Positions 1-11,118 of a stretch of 64,000 bases of DNA are shown here, piece by piece. The stretch lies in NCBI GenBank assembly GCA_015680685.1, contig MNCI01006151.1, forward strand, positions 377,348 through 441,347, given 5' to 3'. A program made the position numbers and the translations under genes. Position 1 is the stretch's first letter, and each line of letters opens with the position of its first letter. Under the pieces are notes generated by a model. It made no database searches. It saw only the letters and a list, made by a program, of their open reading frames with translations, and had not been told where the DNA came from. This DNA comes from Gnetum montanum (taxonomy: Eukaryota; Streptophyta; Gnetopsida; Gnetales; Gnetaceae).

Positions 1-1
1 A

Positions 2-1243
2 TTTGAAGGGGGATATAATTGTGACCCACATACTCACTTGCAAGCATTCCATGATGCTTGCACCCTACAAAACATAGACAATGATTAGCAAAAACTCAAG
101 TTGTTCCCTCGAACACTCATCAAGGAAGCAGAAAGTCAATATCGGTCTTTGGAGCCGAAATCAATCAGGAGATGGAGTACGATGCTGGAAATTTTCAATG
201 ATAAATACCAAACCTACTCCAGAGTGGCCAATCTGAGACAGTAGATCCAAGGGTGGAAACAAGGTGGTCATGAACCCTTGGATGCAGCCATGGGCAGATA
301 TTACTCATTGTTACATCGATGCCCTGATCATGGCTACTCTCAGTGGAAATAACTCCACCATATCATAGATGGGCTTCACTTTGAAACAAGAAAGACCCTA
401 GGCGTTTACGCTCAGGGATGGCTATCTGAATTGAGGGCTCATCAGCTGTAGCGCCTAATTGAGCAGGTGGCTAAAGAAGAGGGGAAATTAAGGAAAAAAA
501 AGAGTGCAGAAGAGTATAATCGGGACCCTTCCATCCGAAAGAAGGAAGTCCGATTTTGTGAAGAGAAGGAAGAATCACCACTGGATGTAGCGGTGAACTG
601 AAAAACCTTGCCCATACAAAAATTTGCCTCTGAAATTTCGGCCAAGGTTGACAAGATGTGGAATTCGTTGGATGAAAGATTCCAAAGTGTCCTAAAAATC
701 ATGGAGGAATCCAAAGAGCGAAGTAATGAGCGAGATCAACAAAGGAGAAGAGAAGCTGAACATGCCTACCATAAGGGTAAGGGCAAAGTTGCTGCGGCAG
801 AACAGGTTGCAGACTCTGACACAGAGGAGGATGACGAATGTGACATATGCCAGTACGAGCATCCTAACAGGTGTTGCTCAATGGTGTCACATCTACAAGA
901 GTCTGGGGTGTATGCATTGAATCCTCGTTTGGCAAAAAGGCAAACACCCCGAAGATTGCCTTATCGACAAGGCAATCCGAAGCAATTCCACCAGCAACAA
1001 GGATATTATCCAAGAGGAGCGCCACCGCAACCCTATAAGTATTACCAGCAATGGCAACATCCACAATCATGGGGGATGCCACCTCCAAGGCAACAGTACC
1101 GTTACCGGCACCTAGATCCTTACGGGTACTACGTTCAACAACACGTCTCCCTGCGGGACTCTTCTAGTCACATGCCATTTCAAACTCATTACCACCCCCG
1201 GAATACTTTTGAACATAGTCTCCATCACCTAGGGGGGAGAACC
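2..1243 (+). pseudogene. gag: el1 gag (5'-truncated by window, decayed)
   Basis: Frame 2 reads a retrotransposon gag capsid domain (FEGGYNCDPHTHLQAFHDAC, then LKLFPRTLIKEAESQYRSLE, then RRWSTMLEIFNDKYQ). A charged region and a Pro/Gln/Tyr-rich tail with repeated QQ and YYQQW follow. A CDICQYEHPNRCC segment near 840-870 is a short cysteine cluster but not a canonical CCHC knuckle. In-frame stops stand near 88, 243, 350, 448 and 599. The one at 448 is TAG where el2 keeps CAG, and the one at 599 is TGA where el2 has CAA. A G-run near 1230 shifts the frame, and the proline-rich continuation is then read in frame 1. The protein would assemble the cytoplasmic virus-like particle. Confidence 0.88.
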
Positions 1244-2337
1244 CACATCTATACTATCCTCCGTCACCTTCCTCTGCCATCCCTACTCATCAACCCCCCA
1301 CTCAGCTACCTCCTGCTCCACCTATGCAGGGAGAGATACCACCATAACCACAACAACATAATGCCACGAGGGCTTTCAACTTACAGCCAACTTCTCAACT
1401 GGGTGGACCAGAATCAAAGCCACGAAAACACCATTTCTTCTGGCCCAATAACCCAAACATGCCCTCACATTCACCTGTGGCTAGTGCCTCTGAACCTTTA
1501 ATCGCCTCCACCATTCAACGCTTCGAGCAACCTTCCAGCCAAACACCCTCCAAAGTACAAATTGTCATGCTAACCCATGTTGTGACAGACTAAATAAAGG
1601 CCGGTCATCTTCCTCGAAAATTGACTGATCCGGGGAGTCCCCTCATATACCTTCAAGTGGCAGGAAACGAGCCATGCAAAGCTCTCTTGGATTCGAGGTC
1701 AAGTGTTAATTTGATTTTACACAATATGTACAAGACTTGGAACCTGCCCCCGATGAAGAAAAGTAACATCCAGCTCGAGTCGGCAGACCAATCCATAACC
1801 GTACCCTTCGGATTGGCAGAAGATATCATGACCACCATTTGTGGGTGGTCCTATCCTGCTGACTTCCTAGTCATCAGGGTTGATAATTACAAGGGGAATT
1901 TCCCAATTATAATAGGGAGAGCCTAGCTCAGCATGGTGGATGCACGATTAGGACTTCGAAATCTTTTCATTGAAATTTCAAAAGAAAATCCTTTTGGGAA
2001 AATTGAGAAGAAGCGTGTTCCATGCATCGCGTACAGTGTCTCCGAGTGTAACTGTGTGCAGCAACTTTGGTCCACTAAGCAGACATCTATTCAAGCATGC
2101 AGTCGGTGTGCCGAAGAATCACAAGTTCAACAATGCCTATACGCAGCAGCCACGAATCAAGAAGGCACCCAATGGCTGACCGTTGACTCTGATAGCTGCA
2201 CTTTATGCATGGAACCATATGAGGACCTTGTATGTGCCTATATGAAAAGCATGGATGAATTGGAAAAGGTCCATCAACAAGTCTTCATTGTTGATGACAG
2301 TAATGATTGGGGAAAGTTATAGATCCTTGAAAGCTTT
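1244..2337 (+). pseudogene. el1 gag tail and aspartic protease
   Basis: Frame 1 gives a Pro-rich gag tail, then a retropepsin-like domain beginning LTDPGSPLIYLQVAGNEPCK. The active-site motif is LLDSRSSVNL at about 1683-1715. The usual D-S/T-G has become D-S-R, so the catalytic loop glycine is lost, whereas el3 and el5 keep DSG. The second half (WSYPADFLVI, NFPIIIGRA) is the flap-to-C-terminus region. A TAG at 1924 replaces the Trp codon that el4 and el5 retain in GR(A/T)WLS. The linker to RT (SMDELEKV...DDSNDWGKL) ends at a stop at 2320-2322. The domain would process Gag and Pol, but this copy cannot. Confidence 0.85.
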
Positions 2338-3332
2338 GGACATGAGCCCTTGGAACTGAAAACCTTACCAGCCAATCTAGAATATGCATTCTTGCATAAT
2401 GGCAAGCCGGTAATCATCAATGCCACTCTTGCTCCTGAACAAAAGAGGAAATTGCTGAAAATGGTAAACAAATGGATGGCTGCTTTTGCATGGTCATATC
2501 ATGAATTGACAGGAGTTGACCCTAGGGTATGCCAACATCGGATCTATATCGACTCCTCCATGAAACCACGACGACAACCACAAAGACGATTGAACCCCAA
2601 ACTCAAGCAAGTTGTCAAAGATGAAATTGAACAATTGTTGAAAGCAGGGTTCATCTTTTCTATTGCAAATAGCGAATGGGTCAGCCCACTCGTTATTGTG
2701 CCAAAGAAGGGTGGCAAATGGAGGGTCTGTATAGATTTCCGACTACAAAACATGGCGACCTTCAAGGATCACTTTCCACTTCCGTTTGTGGATCAAGTGT
2801 TGAAGACCATTGCAGAGCATTATTACTATAGCTTTTGGATGGTTATAGTGGCTATAACCAAATCTAAATCGTGCCCGAAGACCAGGCCAAGACAACATTT
2901 ACAAGTCTCTAGGGGATTTTCGTATATAAGAAGATGCCCTTTGGCCTGTGCAATGCGCCTGCAACCTTCCAACGCCTTGTCCTTAGCATCTTTCAACAAC
3001 AGATTGGCAATGGGGTAGAAGTCTTCATGGACGACTTCTTTACCTATGGAGCAACATTTGAACAAGCCTTGGACCGCCTTGAGCAAATTTTAAAAAGACG
3101 TGTGGAAACAAATTTACGACTCAACTGGCAAAACAGCCACTTGATGATCCAAGAGGGCATTGTTATGGAGCACCGCATTTCACAAGCAAGGATTGGTGTA
3201 GATCCTAAGAAAATCAGAATCACCCAAGGAATCACCAATCAACCGAGTACTGTAAAAGATGTTCGGTCATTCCTTGGCCACACTGGTTATTACTGACGCT
3301 TCATCGAGAATTTCTAGAAGATCGCCAAACCA
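2338..3332 (+). pseudogene. el1 reverse transcriptase domain (frameshifted)
   Basis: Frame 1 from about 2338 reads LELKTLPANLEYAFL, then RQPQRRLNPKLKQVVKDEI, WVSPLVIVPKKGGKWRVCID and DHFPLPFVDQVL, the fingers and palm of a Ty3/gypsy RT. At about 2832 one T is missing from the T-run in the motif that reads FLDGYSGYNQI in el3. The frame changes there, and the chain resumes in frame 3 with MPFGLCNAPATFQRL at 2934. The catalytic YxDD box is present as VFMDDF around 3024-3038. The connection region continues through RSFLGHTGYY, where TGA (3294-3296) replaces the CGA-type Arg codon expected in YYRRFIENF, and a TAG follows at 3315-3317. Confidence 0.9.
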
Positions 3333-3830
3333 TTGGTGGAGCTAACAAAGAAAGATCCTCCGTTTGTCTGGACCAAGGAATGCGAATCTGCATTCCAAAC
3401 ACTCAAACAGAAACTTGTAGAAACTCCAAATCTACAGGCACCCGATTGGTCCAAACCTTTTCATATCATGATGGATGCATCTAATTATGCATTGGGAGCC
3501 GTGCTTACACAATTGGATGACCAAAGACACTCATATTATATCCACTGTGCAAGCCGAAGCATTGTCGGTGCTCAGCTCAACTACACCACCATCGAAAAGG
3601 AATTAATGGCGGTGGTGTTCACCTTGGACAAATTCCGACACTATGTGCTCAAGTACAAGGTGTTTGTACATACTGACCACAGTGCCATTCAGTTCCTGAT
3701 GAACAAACCAACGGTGAGCCCCTGTATCATACGATGGCTTGTGATCCTTCAGGAATTTGACCTTACTATGGTAGATAGGAAGGGAACTGAGAATGTGGTT
3801 GCTGACCACTTATCTCGGTTACGATGGGAC
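3333..3830 (+). pseudogene. el1 RNase H domain
   Basis: Frame 3 stays open through this domain. It starts with the tether segment PPFVWTKECESAFQTLKQKL and continues into the RNase H fold. Catalytic acidic positions are visible: the first Asp in IMMDASNYALGAVL, the Glu in TTIEKELMAVVF, the Asp in VHTDHSAIQFL and the last Asp in ENVVADHLSRL. No break is seen inside the domain itself, so it is the best preserved part of el1 pol. It lies directly downstream of RT and upstream of the integrase zinc-binding segment, the normal Ty3/gypsy order. The enzyme removes RNA from the RNA:DNA hybrid during reverse transcription in the particle. Confidence 0.9.
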
Positions 3831-5254
3831 GACACGGAGGAGGAGGAGCTACTCTCCGATCAATTTCCAGATGAACTCCTCTTCACTGGAGCAATCAATA
3901 AGAAGATGCCCACAGGATCAACCTGGTTCAACAACATCCTCACCTATCTCTCAACACAAGAATTACCAAAAGGGTGGGATCATCAGCAGAAGCAGCAGTT
4001 TCTTCACAAGGCCAAGCACTTCATGGAAATCAACAAACACCTTTATAAGGTGTGTGTGGATGGCTTGGTTCGATGGTGCGCCCCTGATGTGGATACACTG
4101 TGTGTCCTCCAAGATGCTCACAAGGGTGCTTGTGGGGGCCATTATGCTGCACAACGCACGGCCATTAAGATCCTGCTTGCGGGATATTACTGGCCCACAC
4201 TTTTCAGAGATGCGCAATGGTTCGCCTGCTCCTGTGAATAATGTCATAGAGATGGTGGGATGACCGCATGAATGGAAGGACCCCAACAGTGGATACAGCC
4301 ACTAGAACCCTTTGATATTTGGGGCATCGACTTCATGGGTCTCATCATACCCATGTCCAACGGGAAAGCGTACATCATCGTCGTTATAGACTACTGTACT
4401 AAGTGGGCAAAGGTGGCAGTCATCATTGATTATTCCTCAAACACAGCTGCACGGTTTGTCCAACAGCAAATCGTGAACAAGTTTGGGGTGCCACCTGCAC
4501 TCATTTCACAGGCACTACTTTTCATAAACTTATGCAACACTTGGGGGTCAAACATAAATTTACAACACCTTATCACCCCCAAACCAATGGGCAAGCTGAA
4601 GTCACCAATAGGGAGATTACCAAAATCCTAACTAGGACCATTAGCAAATATAGGAGGGATTGGAGCACAAAACTTAATGATGCCCTCTGGGCCTATCGCT
4701 CCACATGGAAATTTCCTATAGGCTACTCTCCTTACGAGTTAGTGTATGGGAAACTACCAAAACTTTCAGTTTAGGCAGAACTTTGAACACTATCTACCGC
4801 CAGTGACTTGGGGCTTGACTTATCACTAGCACAACGAGAACGACTCATCAACTTGAATGTGCTAGATGAGAATTGACTAGTAGCCCTATCATCAAATGAG
4901 ATACACAAGGCCTATAATCAAAAACATCATGATCTTAGGATTCGAAAGGTAACATTTCAACGAGGAGATAAGGTACTCTACTAGAACCCCACACATGTAC
5001 CGCAACGTACTAAGTTTCAAACATTGTGGGAAGGACCTTATATTGTTTCCGAAACCTTTCCGTCCAAGGACTTGCTTATACACAAACCTGAGGATCCCAC
5101 GAAAACACAATTAGTTAATACGCAACAATTAAAACCCTTCCACAAACTCCAACAAACCAGTGCCACTAACCTCTCATCACACAGCCAACCTCGTTCCATT
5201 TTTCGAATCTCCTCCTCTCACCTTAGTCGCGGGGGAGATCACCTTCCATGCTAA
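3831..5254 (+). pseudogene. el1 integrase and C-terminal tail (broken)
   Basis: An HHCC zinc-binding segment is readable (DAHKGACGGHYAAQRT, GYYWPTLF, then CE-stop-CH). Its Gln codon has become TAA at 4240-4242, and a CGA-type codon is TGA near 4270. The catalytic core starts at WGIDFMGLIIPMSNGKAY, giving the first Asp. The segment carrying the second Asp (SDNGTHF in the family) is damaged near 4505, where the frame changes from 3 to 2. The chain resumes with HPQTNGQAEVTNREI, which holds the catalytic Glu. The C-terminal module (ELVYGKLPKL, later LWEGPYIVSETFP) is also readable with stops. I see no chromodomain, as expected for Athila/Tat. Pol homology ends near SSHLSRGGD at about 5235. Confidence 0.87.
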
Positions 5255-6770
5255 CCAATTCTACTGGCTCCTCAGTTGTTTTTGCAAGTTTTTGTTTTAC
5301 ACCTTTTTGTTTTACAACATCATTCGTACGTTTGCCATTCTTTCTTACTTTTTCTTTCTTTATTTACTTATCTATTTATTTGTTTGTTTCTTTTTATATA
5401 TATGTATGTATGTGCTTATCTTTCAGTTGTTTTATACTTTTCATTAATAGGCCGTCTTATTGTCATAGGATGCACTGGTGTAGTTGTTTCTTTTTGCAAT
5501 GGGTTGCATGATATGGTCCACCTATTATATGTAGCTCCCGCCTTCGCATTGATGTTCTTGGCAGTCACGTTGAACTCTCATTTCATGTAACAAGCAATGA
5601 GTCCACGTCATCCACCCATCCACCCACTCCATGGTTTTCCTCCTTTTGGAAACATGCAATCCCTTTCAATTGACAACTTTAATTAATTCATGACTCGCGT
5701 AGTTTCCAAACTTTGAGAAAGATCCAAAGGTTTGAACAGGGTGTGACTTCAAGGGGAATGCAACATTCTTTGTACTTTTCTATTCCCTTTCATGCAAGCG
5801 TGTGTCCTCACGGACTCCTTACCACTCCATATCCTCTCCTAACTGGAAGTTACATGGCAATTTGTCTTTGCATGGTGTGGTCCTCAGCAAAAAAAAAAAG
5901 AGGATTCAAAGCACACCCCTTGGCCAAATGCATGCGAAAACGCATGGGTCTTTGCATGGTGTGGTTCCCAAGAAAAATAATAATAATAAAACAAACACAT
6001 GGGAATTCAAAGCACACCCTTTAGACCACCTCTAACAGGCTACAAGCACTAGTTATGGGACTTGCTTTGTCCCCTCTAACTTAGCCCCTTTTTCACTTCC
6101 TCTCGCTCACTCATGTTGGAGTGGTGGTTGTTTGTGGGAGCATTCTTGTGCCCCAAGGGGATGGACTAGTCTTCGAATGTTGATGCGATGTCACTGAACG
6201 TGGTCGATTTTGGGTCTGGGCTAAGGATGGATCCTCCCAGGTCACTTAATTATACACTTTACAAGGGCTTTCATGTGACCAACATTAGGAATTCCATCTC
6301 ACTTTCTCTTCGCTTCATCATTTGCTTCCCATTATTCACCTCACTGTCGATTATATGTCTTAAATGTCTATCGTGTTCTACTAGAACTTCTAATTCTTCG
6401 GCTGGTTCTCATGGATTTGCGTATTAACTTGTGGTCACCATTAATTAACTACGGGGCCCACGGAATCCTGTGTTGACGATATGCAAGGGCTACTGAGGCT
6501 ACCGCCTACTATGGGGAGGACCCACTTGCATATCCTTTGGTTCCATTTGTTACTCTCCTATCCCCTTGATATGGTTGGTTGATCGTTTCTATGCTAACCA
6601 TCCCATAGCTCTTCACCCGCAAAGTTCCATCTTATGACATTCTCCTACCTTTGCCTCTTCTTCTAGTTACAATCTTTCTTCCTTTTTCACACATACTGTT
6701 CTCTGGTCTCTGCAACTTCGAATCACTCCCATGATTGTGCTCCAATTCACACCCTTGGACTTTTTCTTAA
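5255..6770 (+). other. el1 post-pol spacer shared with el3, el4 and el5
   Basis: There is no credible gene here. The stretch is homologous, block by block, to the post-pol spacers of el3, el4 and el5. It opens with a TTTTTGTTTTACA-type T-rich repeat (about 5280-5330). It has the GGTGTGGTTC...GAATTCAAAGCACACCC block twice (about 5874-6017, versus 50009-50067 in el4). It also holds the CTACAAGCACTAGTTATGG block (6041) and the GGGGAGGACCCACT block (6513). Apparent short ORFs rich in Phe, Tyr and Leu at 5160-5590 come from the T-rich sequence and should not be read as membrane proteins. Confidence 0.7.
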
Positions 6771-7191
6771 ACGGTTAACGCAGGTCAACATTCAAAGCAC
6801 AACTGCGTCAACTAGGCCCCGTATACGCATCCCCCTGCGTTTACGCAACCTCATTTATGCAGCCCCATCGACGCATGGCAAAAATCCTATATATACCCAC
6901 GTTGGGCCTTTGAACTTTGTCCACTTGTACACATTGAAACACTACTAATTTTGGCCTAGCACTTTTAGACAAGAATCAAGCTAAGTCATGTTGCTGCCCA
7001 ACATGAGTACAGCATGACCAAACTTGGAGGCCTCCGCAACAGCCCCCGATGGCCCATGATTCATCAGGCAAGGTCCCCTCGGGGCCCACAGGCGACTGCA
7101 CCAACTTCCAGCATCCAGAATCAAAAGTTTCAGGTTCAAAATATTTGGTTTTGGCTAAGTACACTTTGGTTACTTTTTCAGACGCTGCACA

Positions 7192-7694
7192 NNNNNNNNN
7201 NNNNNNNNNNNNNNNNNNNNNNNNNNNNNNNNNNNNNNNNNNNNNNNNNNNNNNNNNNNNNNNNNNNNNNNNNNNNNNNNNNNNNNNNNNNNNNNNNNNN
7301 NNNNNNNNNNNNNNNNNNNNNNNNNNNNNNNNNNNNNNNNNNNNNNNNNNNNNNNNNNNNNNNNNNNNNNNNNNNNNNNNNNNNNNNNNNNNNNNNNNNN
7401 NNNNNNNNNNNNNNNNNNNNNNNNNNNNNNNNNNNNNNNNNNNNNNNNNNNNNNNNNNNNNNNNNNNNNNNNNNNNNNNNNNNNNNNNNNNNNNNNNNNN
7501 NNNNNNNNNNNNNNNNNNNNNNNNNNNNNNNNNNNNNNNNNNNNNNNNNNNNNNNNNNNNNNNNNNNNNNNNNNNNNNNNNNNNNNNNNNNNNNNNNNNN
7601 NNNNNNNNNNNNNNNNNNNNNNNNNNNNNNNNNNNNNNNNNNNNNNNNNNNNNNNNNNNNNNNNNNNNNNNNNNNNNNNNNNNNNNNNNNNNNN
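7192..7694. other. Assembly gap (503 N)
   Basis: A run of N lies inside the el1-specific cassette. Open frames that appear to cross it are artefacts. Confidence 0.99.
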
Positions 7695-7829
7695 GTCAAA
7701 GAATGCAACTATCCAACACACATCCAACTCGTGCCAACTATCCATGGGACACATGTCGCTAGATCTGCTTTTCTCTCATCTCACAGCCGTTGATTCCATT
7801 CTTGGATTTCGTGCCCGAGCCCGGCCCAA

Positions 7830-7843
7830 CCCTATAAATACCC
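7830..7843 (+). promoter_or_regulatory. TATA box upstream of the el1 coiled-coil ORF
   Basis: CCCTATAAATACCC is a canonical plant TATA context (C-rich flanks around TATAAATA). It lies about 650 bases before the first ATG (8493) of the coiled-coil ORF. The spacing leaves room for a leader or an intron. Activity is inferred from sequence only. Confidence 0.5.
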
Positions 7844-8492
7844 TATCAATTCACATAAACTAGGGGGCAAAAAAAATTGGGAGGCAAAAATTGGAGAGAT
7901 TGGCAATTCTGAGAGAGGACAGAACCTGCAATCCTTGGGCGCTCGGCACACCTGACTGTTGGCATCCAAGCATTTCTTACGTTCATCACATCACATCATC
8001 GCATCATCGTGTCATATCATCCCGGGGCTAGGCGTTTGACTTGCCATCCACACATGTGCAACTACACTTTGACCGGTGCACATTTTTTAAAAAAAAACAA
8101 TATAATACAATCTCATTATTGCCTTCCATTTACATTATTTATTTCGGTTTATGCTTCGTTTACAATATAGCTCTATTTACACGTTATTTATAATTCAGTA
8201 CGCTCTGTTTACATTTCGTATCGCTGTTTGCATTCCGTTTACATCCCATTTACGATAACCCCAGCGTTAGCCATAGCTTACGCTCGGGGAAGTCCTTGGT
8301 TGATTTGCGTGCAAACCATCCAAGGCACTCTGCGTTCATTTACTTTTTCAGTTTGCCCTCAGGCGAAGGCAGGGTCAGCTGTGTCTGCCTAACGATCTCT
8401 CGGTGTCTATTTCCCTTCCAGCCTTACACTGACAATTTAGGTCAATACACACATAGCTAGGGGACGATGGTGAGGGGGCAACTATCCTAGTA

Positions 8493-10012
8493 ATGCAACA
8501 CCAAGGACAATAAGTTGCAGCTGAAGTGGTTGCTGACACAATTGCTACGACACTTAATGCACCTACGACATCTGTACCAGATGTATATGGACTTGAAGAT
8601 GTACAAACGTCCGTAGGAACTTCACGTAGCAAAATCAACAGAACCCAACATGAAGAGTTGTTGGACCGACTGGTGGGAATCATGCAACCACTTTCAGATG
8701 TCTTTGATCTTTTGGACAACATTACTGTGACCCAATTGGAGCTACTTTCAGCAAGGGGCAAATGCCTCATCTTGGAGGGGCAACTTGAAGCGGCACAAGC
8801 GGATCATCAACGCTTGGCTATGGAAGTTGCCCAATTAAGGGCCCAACTTGCTGATCCAGCTCTCCTCAAACGTGAACTCACCAGGGATGAAGCTTTTCAA
8901 CAGCTTCAGACCAAACTTCAGAAGGTTGAGGGTGAGCAAGAGTCGGCAATCTTTGACAAGTCCTTAACAGGTGCTCATGCTTACCATCTAAACAAAGACT
9001 TGGCAAAGGTTCGCCAGGAGAATGTCAGGCTGACCACAAAAGTTCATCGCCTGCGCAATGTTGGTGTTGAGAATCAACACATGAAAGACTTCATCCATCA
9101 ACAGCAGAAGGAGCTAGCCAGGGTAAACACTGATGTGAGGCGATTGGCAACTGAAAATCGTAATCTATCTATGGAGGAAGTTCAAGCCTTGTGACAAAAA
9201 TCAACAATTGAAATCGCCGCTTGGAAAAATGAGGCCCTTAAATTTGAACGAGTTAAAAATCACTATAGGGACCAAGTGGGATTGCAAAAAGAAGTAAATG
9301 AAAAAGAGATTCAAGTCACAAAAGCTAAAATCAACCAAGCACTCCAACAGCTCTGGGAAGGAGGTGAGGTGTGGCAACCCATCTTCGATGGCTTGAATGC
9401 CTAGAACCAGGCTAAGATCTGCGTCAAAGAGCTGCAAATTGAAGGAATGACAAAATACATGGAGTTAGCCAATCTCCATTATGCAAACCTAGCAATGCTA
9501 ACAGTTGGAAGGCCGTGGTCAAACCTAGAGAAACAAGTGGCCACCTCGTATTCTTTATACAAGGGTGAGTTCCAAGCACATAAAGAGACAAAGCAAAAGT
9601 TAGAAATAGCCAATGCAAAACTCGATGTTCTTCGCACTCATTTTGAAGGACAACGTGCGGTTGCAGAGAACTTGGCCTGACAAATGAGCAACTACCAGCA
9701 GCTGCAAACATCGATCAGAGCATTCGACATCAAACAAAAACAATTCGCTGCTTGGTTTGTCAATTTGAAGGAAGTCTTTCTTGCACTTCCATGTCCTTGG
9801 GATGTTCCTATTCTGGCACACATTGGTGAAGTTGCCTGGACAGTGAACGATCCCAGCAGCAAAGAAGATAAAATGAGGGCATTGTTGAAGGCTTTTCGAT
9901 TACCTCCAAAAGTTGCAGCTACTGCAAAGTAACCGTCATCAACGCCACAACAACCACATGCACCAGAAGTTGGTGAAGGCCCATCAGAACCACCGCCGCC
10001 AAGGACGGTGTG
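8493..10012 (+). pseudogene. el1 extra ORF: long coiled-coil protein of unknown function (interrupted by stops)
   Basis: One frame runs from ATG at 8493 to the TGA at 10010-10012 with in-frame stops at 8511 (TAA), 9192 (TGA), 9402 (TAG), 9678 (TGA) and 9930 (TAA). All can be explained by C-to-T changes of CAA, CGA, CAG or TGG. The product would be about 500 residues, rich in Gln, Glu, Lys and Leu. Leucine heptads are visible (LEGQLEAAQADHQRLAMEV, HLNKDLAKVRQENVRLTTKV), so it is probably a coiled coil. The C-terminus has a small non-coiled part (WFVNLKEVFLALPCPWDVPI) and a Pro-rich tail. It occupies the place of the env-like ORF in Athila elements, but I see no signal peptide or membrane segment. 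I do not recognise the family. A captured host gene or an accessory structural protein are both possible. Confidence 0.6.
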
Positions 10013-10218
10013 ACCTTCTCCAACAACTTTAGCATTTTTTGGCAAGGTGTTCAATTTTGTCTCTAAACACCACAATTTTGTAATTTATTTTTTCCATACA
10101 CCCAGGCACTTGGTATGTTAATAGAGTCAATGTGTGTGTAAATATGTTTCGTCGTGTGTACAATCAATAACTTCATACCTTCCAAATTGTAATAAACTCT
10201 AGGACGAGTTTTCACTTA

Positions 10219-10230
10219 GTCATGGGGGTA
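10219..10230 (+). promoter_or_regulatory. el1 polypurine tract
   Basis: GTCATGGGGGTA directly abuts the 3' LTR start (TGATGAAATG). The same motif sits before the 3' LTRs of el3, el4 and el5. It would prime plus-strand DNA synthesis. Confidence 0.8.
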
Positions 10231-11118
10231 TGATGAAATGTTCAGTTGATACGTCAACTAGGCCACGTTAACGGAGCCTCGTTGACGCGGCCACGTTGAC
10301 GTGACCCCGTCAACATATCCATCCATGCATTAACGCGAACCCATTAATGTAGAGTCTATCTCTTGCTATAAATATGCGCGCACCCACAACATTTATGACA
10401 TCTTTTGGAGTAGTTGTAGCCAAACTCTTGCAATTTGTTCCCGTAAGAGTTAGAATATTTTCCAAGTGCCCACAACAGGTGTGAGAAAGGTGTATGGCTC
10501 TTTATTCGAGCGCTAATGTACCTAAGCCCATTGGCGTGACCGGCAATAAAGACGGGCTTTTTGAGCATTCCTTGCAACATTTGGATTTAATCACTTAAGC
10601 ATTTTAATAGTTTAATATTTCAACGTTTTAATAATTTCAAAAGCTTTTACTGTTATCATTTTACTGTTATTGTCCTTTCATATTTGATGAGAACCATAGG
10701 CACGACCGTCTCAAACATTTGGCAACCCAGTGACGCTTAACATCTGGTAACCCAACAGTGGTTAGGGTATGCTCAGGATGTGCATGGAAGATGAGATTGG
10801 TTGCTTATGCTAGAGAGAGTTAAACAACAGAGTAGAACAATTGTAATTTACACAACTTTCCATTTCCCACAATTAAAGAATTAGACTTTTAAAAATAAAA
10901 AAGAAAACCAATAAAAAAAATCGTTTGCCTCAATCTCACTTAACCATCGCTTTAGAATATCACCAGTGAGGTTGGGAAGACAACGACCGTTCTAACTAAG
11001 GTTTTGTTGGCTAGAGTTTGGTGTATGCAAGTGCTTGCAGTCTACAGAATTCAACCGAGTCGCGCGTGAATGCCCATGATTCGTATGGCTGGGCGTAGGG
11101 GTACCTCGCCGCTCATCA
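10231..11118 (+). repeat. el1 3' LTR
   Basis: The LTR is 888 bp and runs from TGATGAAATG to CGCTCATCA. It aligns in reverse complement with the el2 LTR at 13101-14019. U3 carries short CGTCAAC/GTTGACG repeats (10249-10320) just upstream of a TATA box (TATAAATA, 10367-10374). An AATAAAGA polyadenylation-like signal lies at about 10545. Immediately after its last base the antisense gag of el2 begins, marking the insertion point. The expected 5-bp target duplication would be the first bases after 11118, and its partner lies outside the window. Confidence 0.88.

Larger units (their letters stand above)
6771..8492 (+). promoter_or_regulatory. el1-specific upstream/leader region of the extra ORF, with an assembly gap
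   Basis: This stretch is absent from the other elements in the window. It begins with CGTCAAC/ACGC-rich short repeats and a TATATATA at about 6889, resembling the U3 of el1's own LTR. An N gap fills 7192-7694. A second TATA element (CCCTATAAATACCC, 7830-7843) precedes an A- and T-rich leader. A run of GTTTACA-like words lies at 8140-8250, and a pyrimidine-rich CCCTTCCAG at about 8412-8420 could be a 3' splice site. The ORF opens about 70 bases later. I infer a promoter plus a possible leader intron. It could instead be the edge of a captured gene or a nested element. Confidence 0.45.
1..11118 (+). mobile_element. el1: Ty3/gypsy (Athila/Tat-like) LTR retrotransposon, 5' LTR outside window
   Basis: The order on the plus strand is gag, protease, reverse transcriptase, RNase H, integrase, a long spacer with an extra coiled-coil ORF, a polypurine tract (10219-10230) and a 3' LTR. 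The pol order and wording (PQRRLNP, WRVCIDFR, HFPLPFVDQ) are those of the Athila/Tat branch, which has no chromodomain. The copy is dead: gag-pol carries many in-frame stops and at least three frame changes (near 1243, 2832 and 4505). The 5' LTR and first part of gag must lie left of base 1. The element ends exactly where the antisense gag of el2 begins, so it appears inserted in that older relative. Visible length is 11.1 kb, longer than el3 (10.1 kb) because of the extra 3.2-kb cassette. Confidence 0.9.

Noticed and set aside
5160-5590. Overlapping Phe/Leu/Tyr-rich ORFs resembling membrane proteins or an env-like product
   Set aside because: They read the T-rich spacer in three frames at once, are not conserved in frame between el1, el3 and el4, and have no start context.
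7014-7793. ORFs of 176-259 residues spanning the N gap (both strands)
   Set aside because: The open frames consist mostly of undetermined bases; flanking residues show no shared family.
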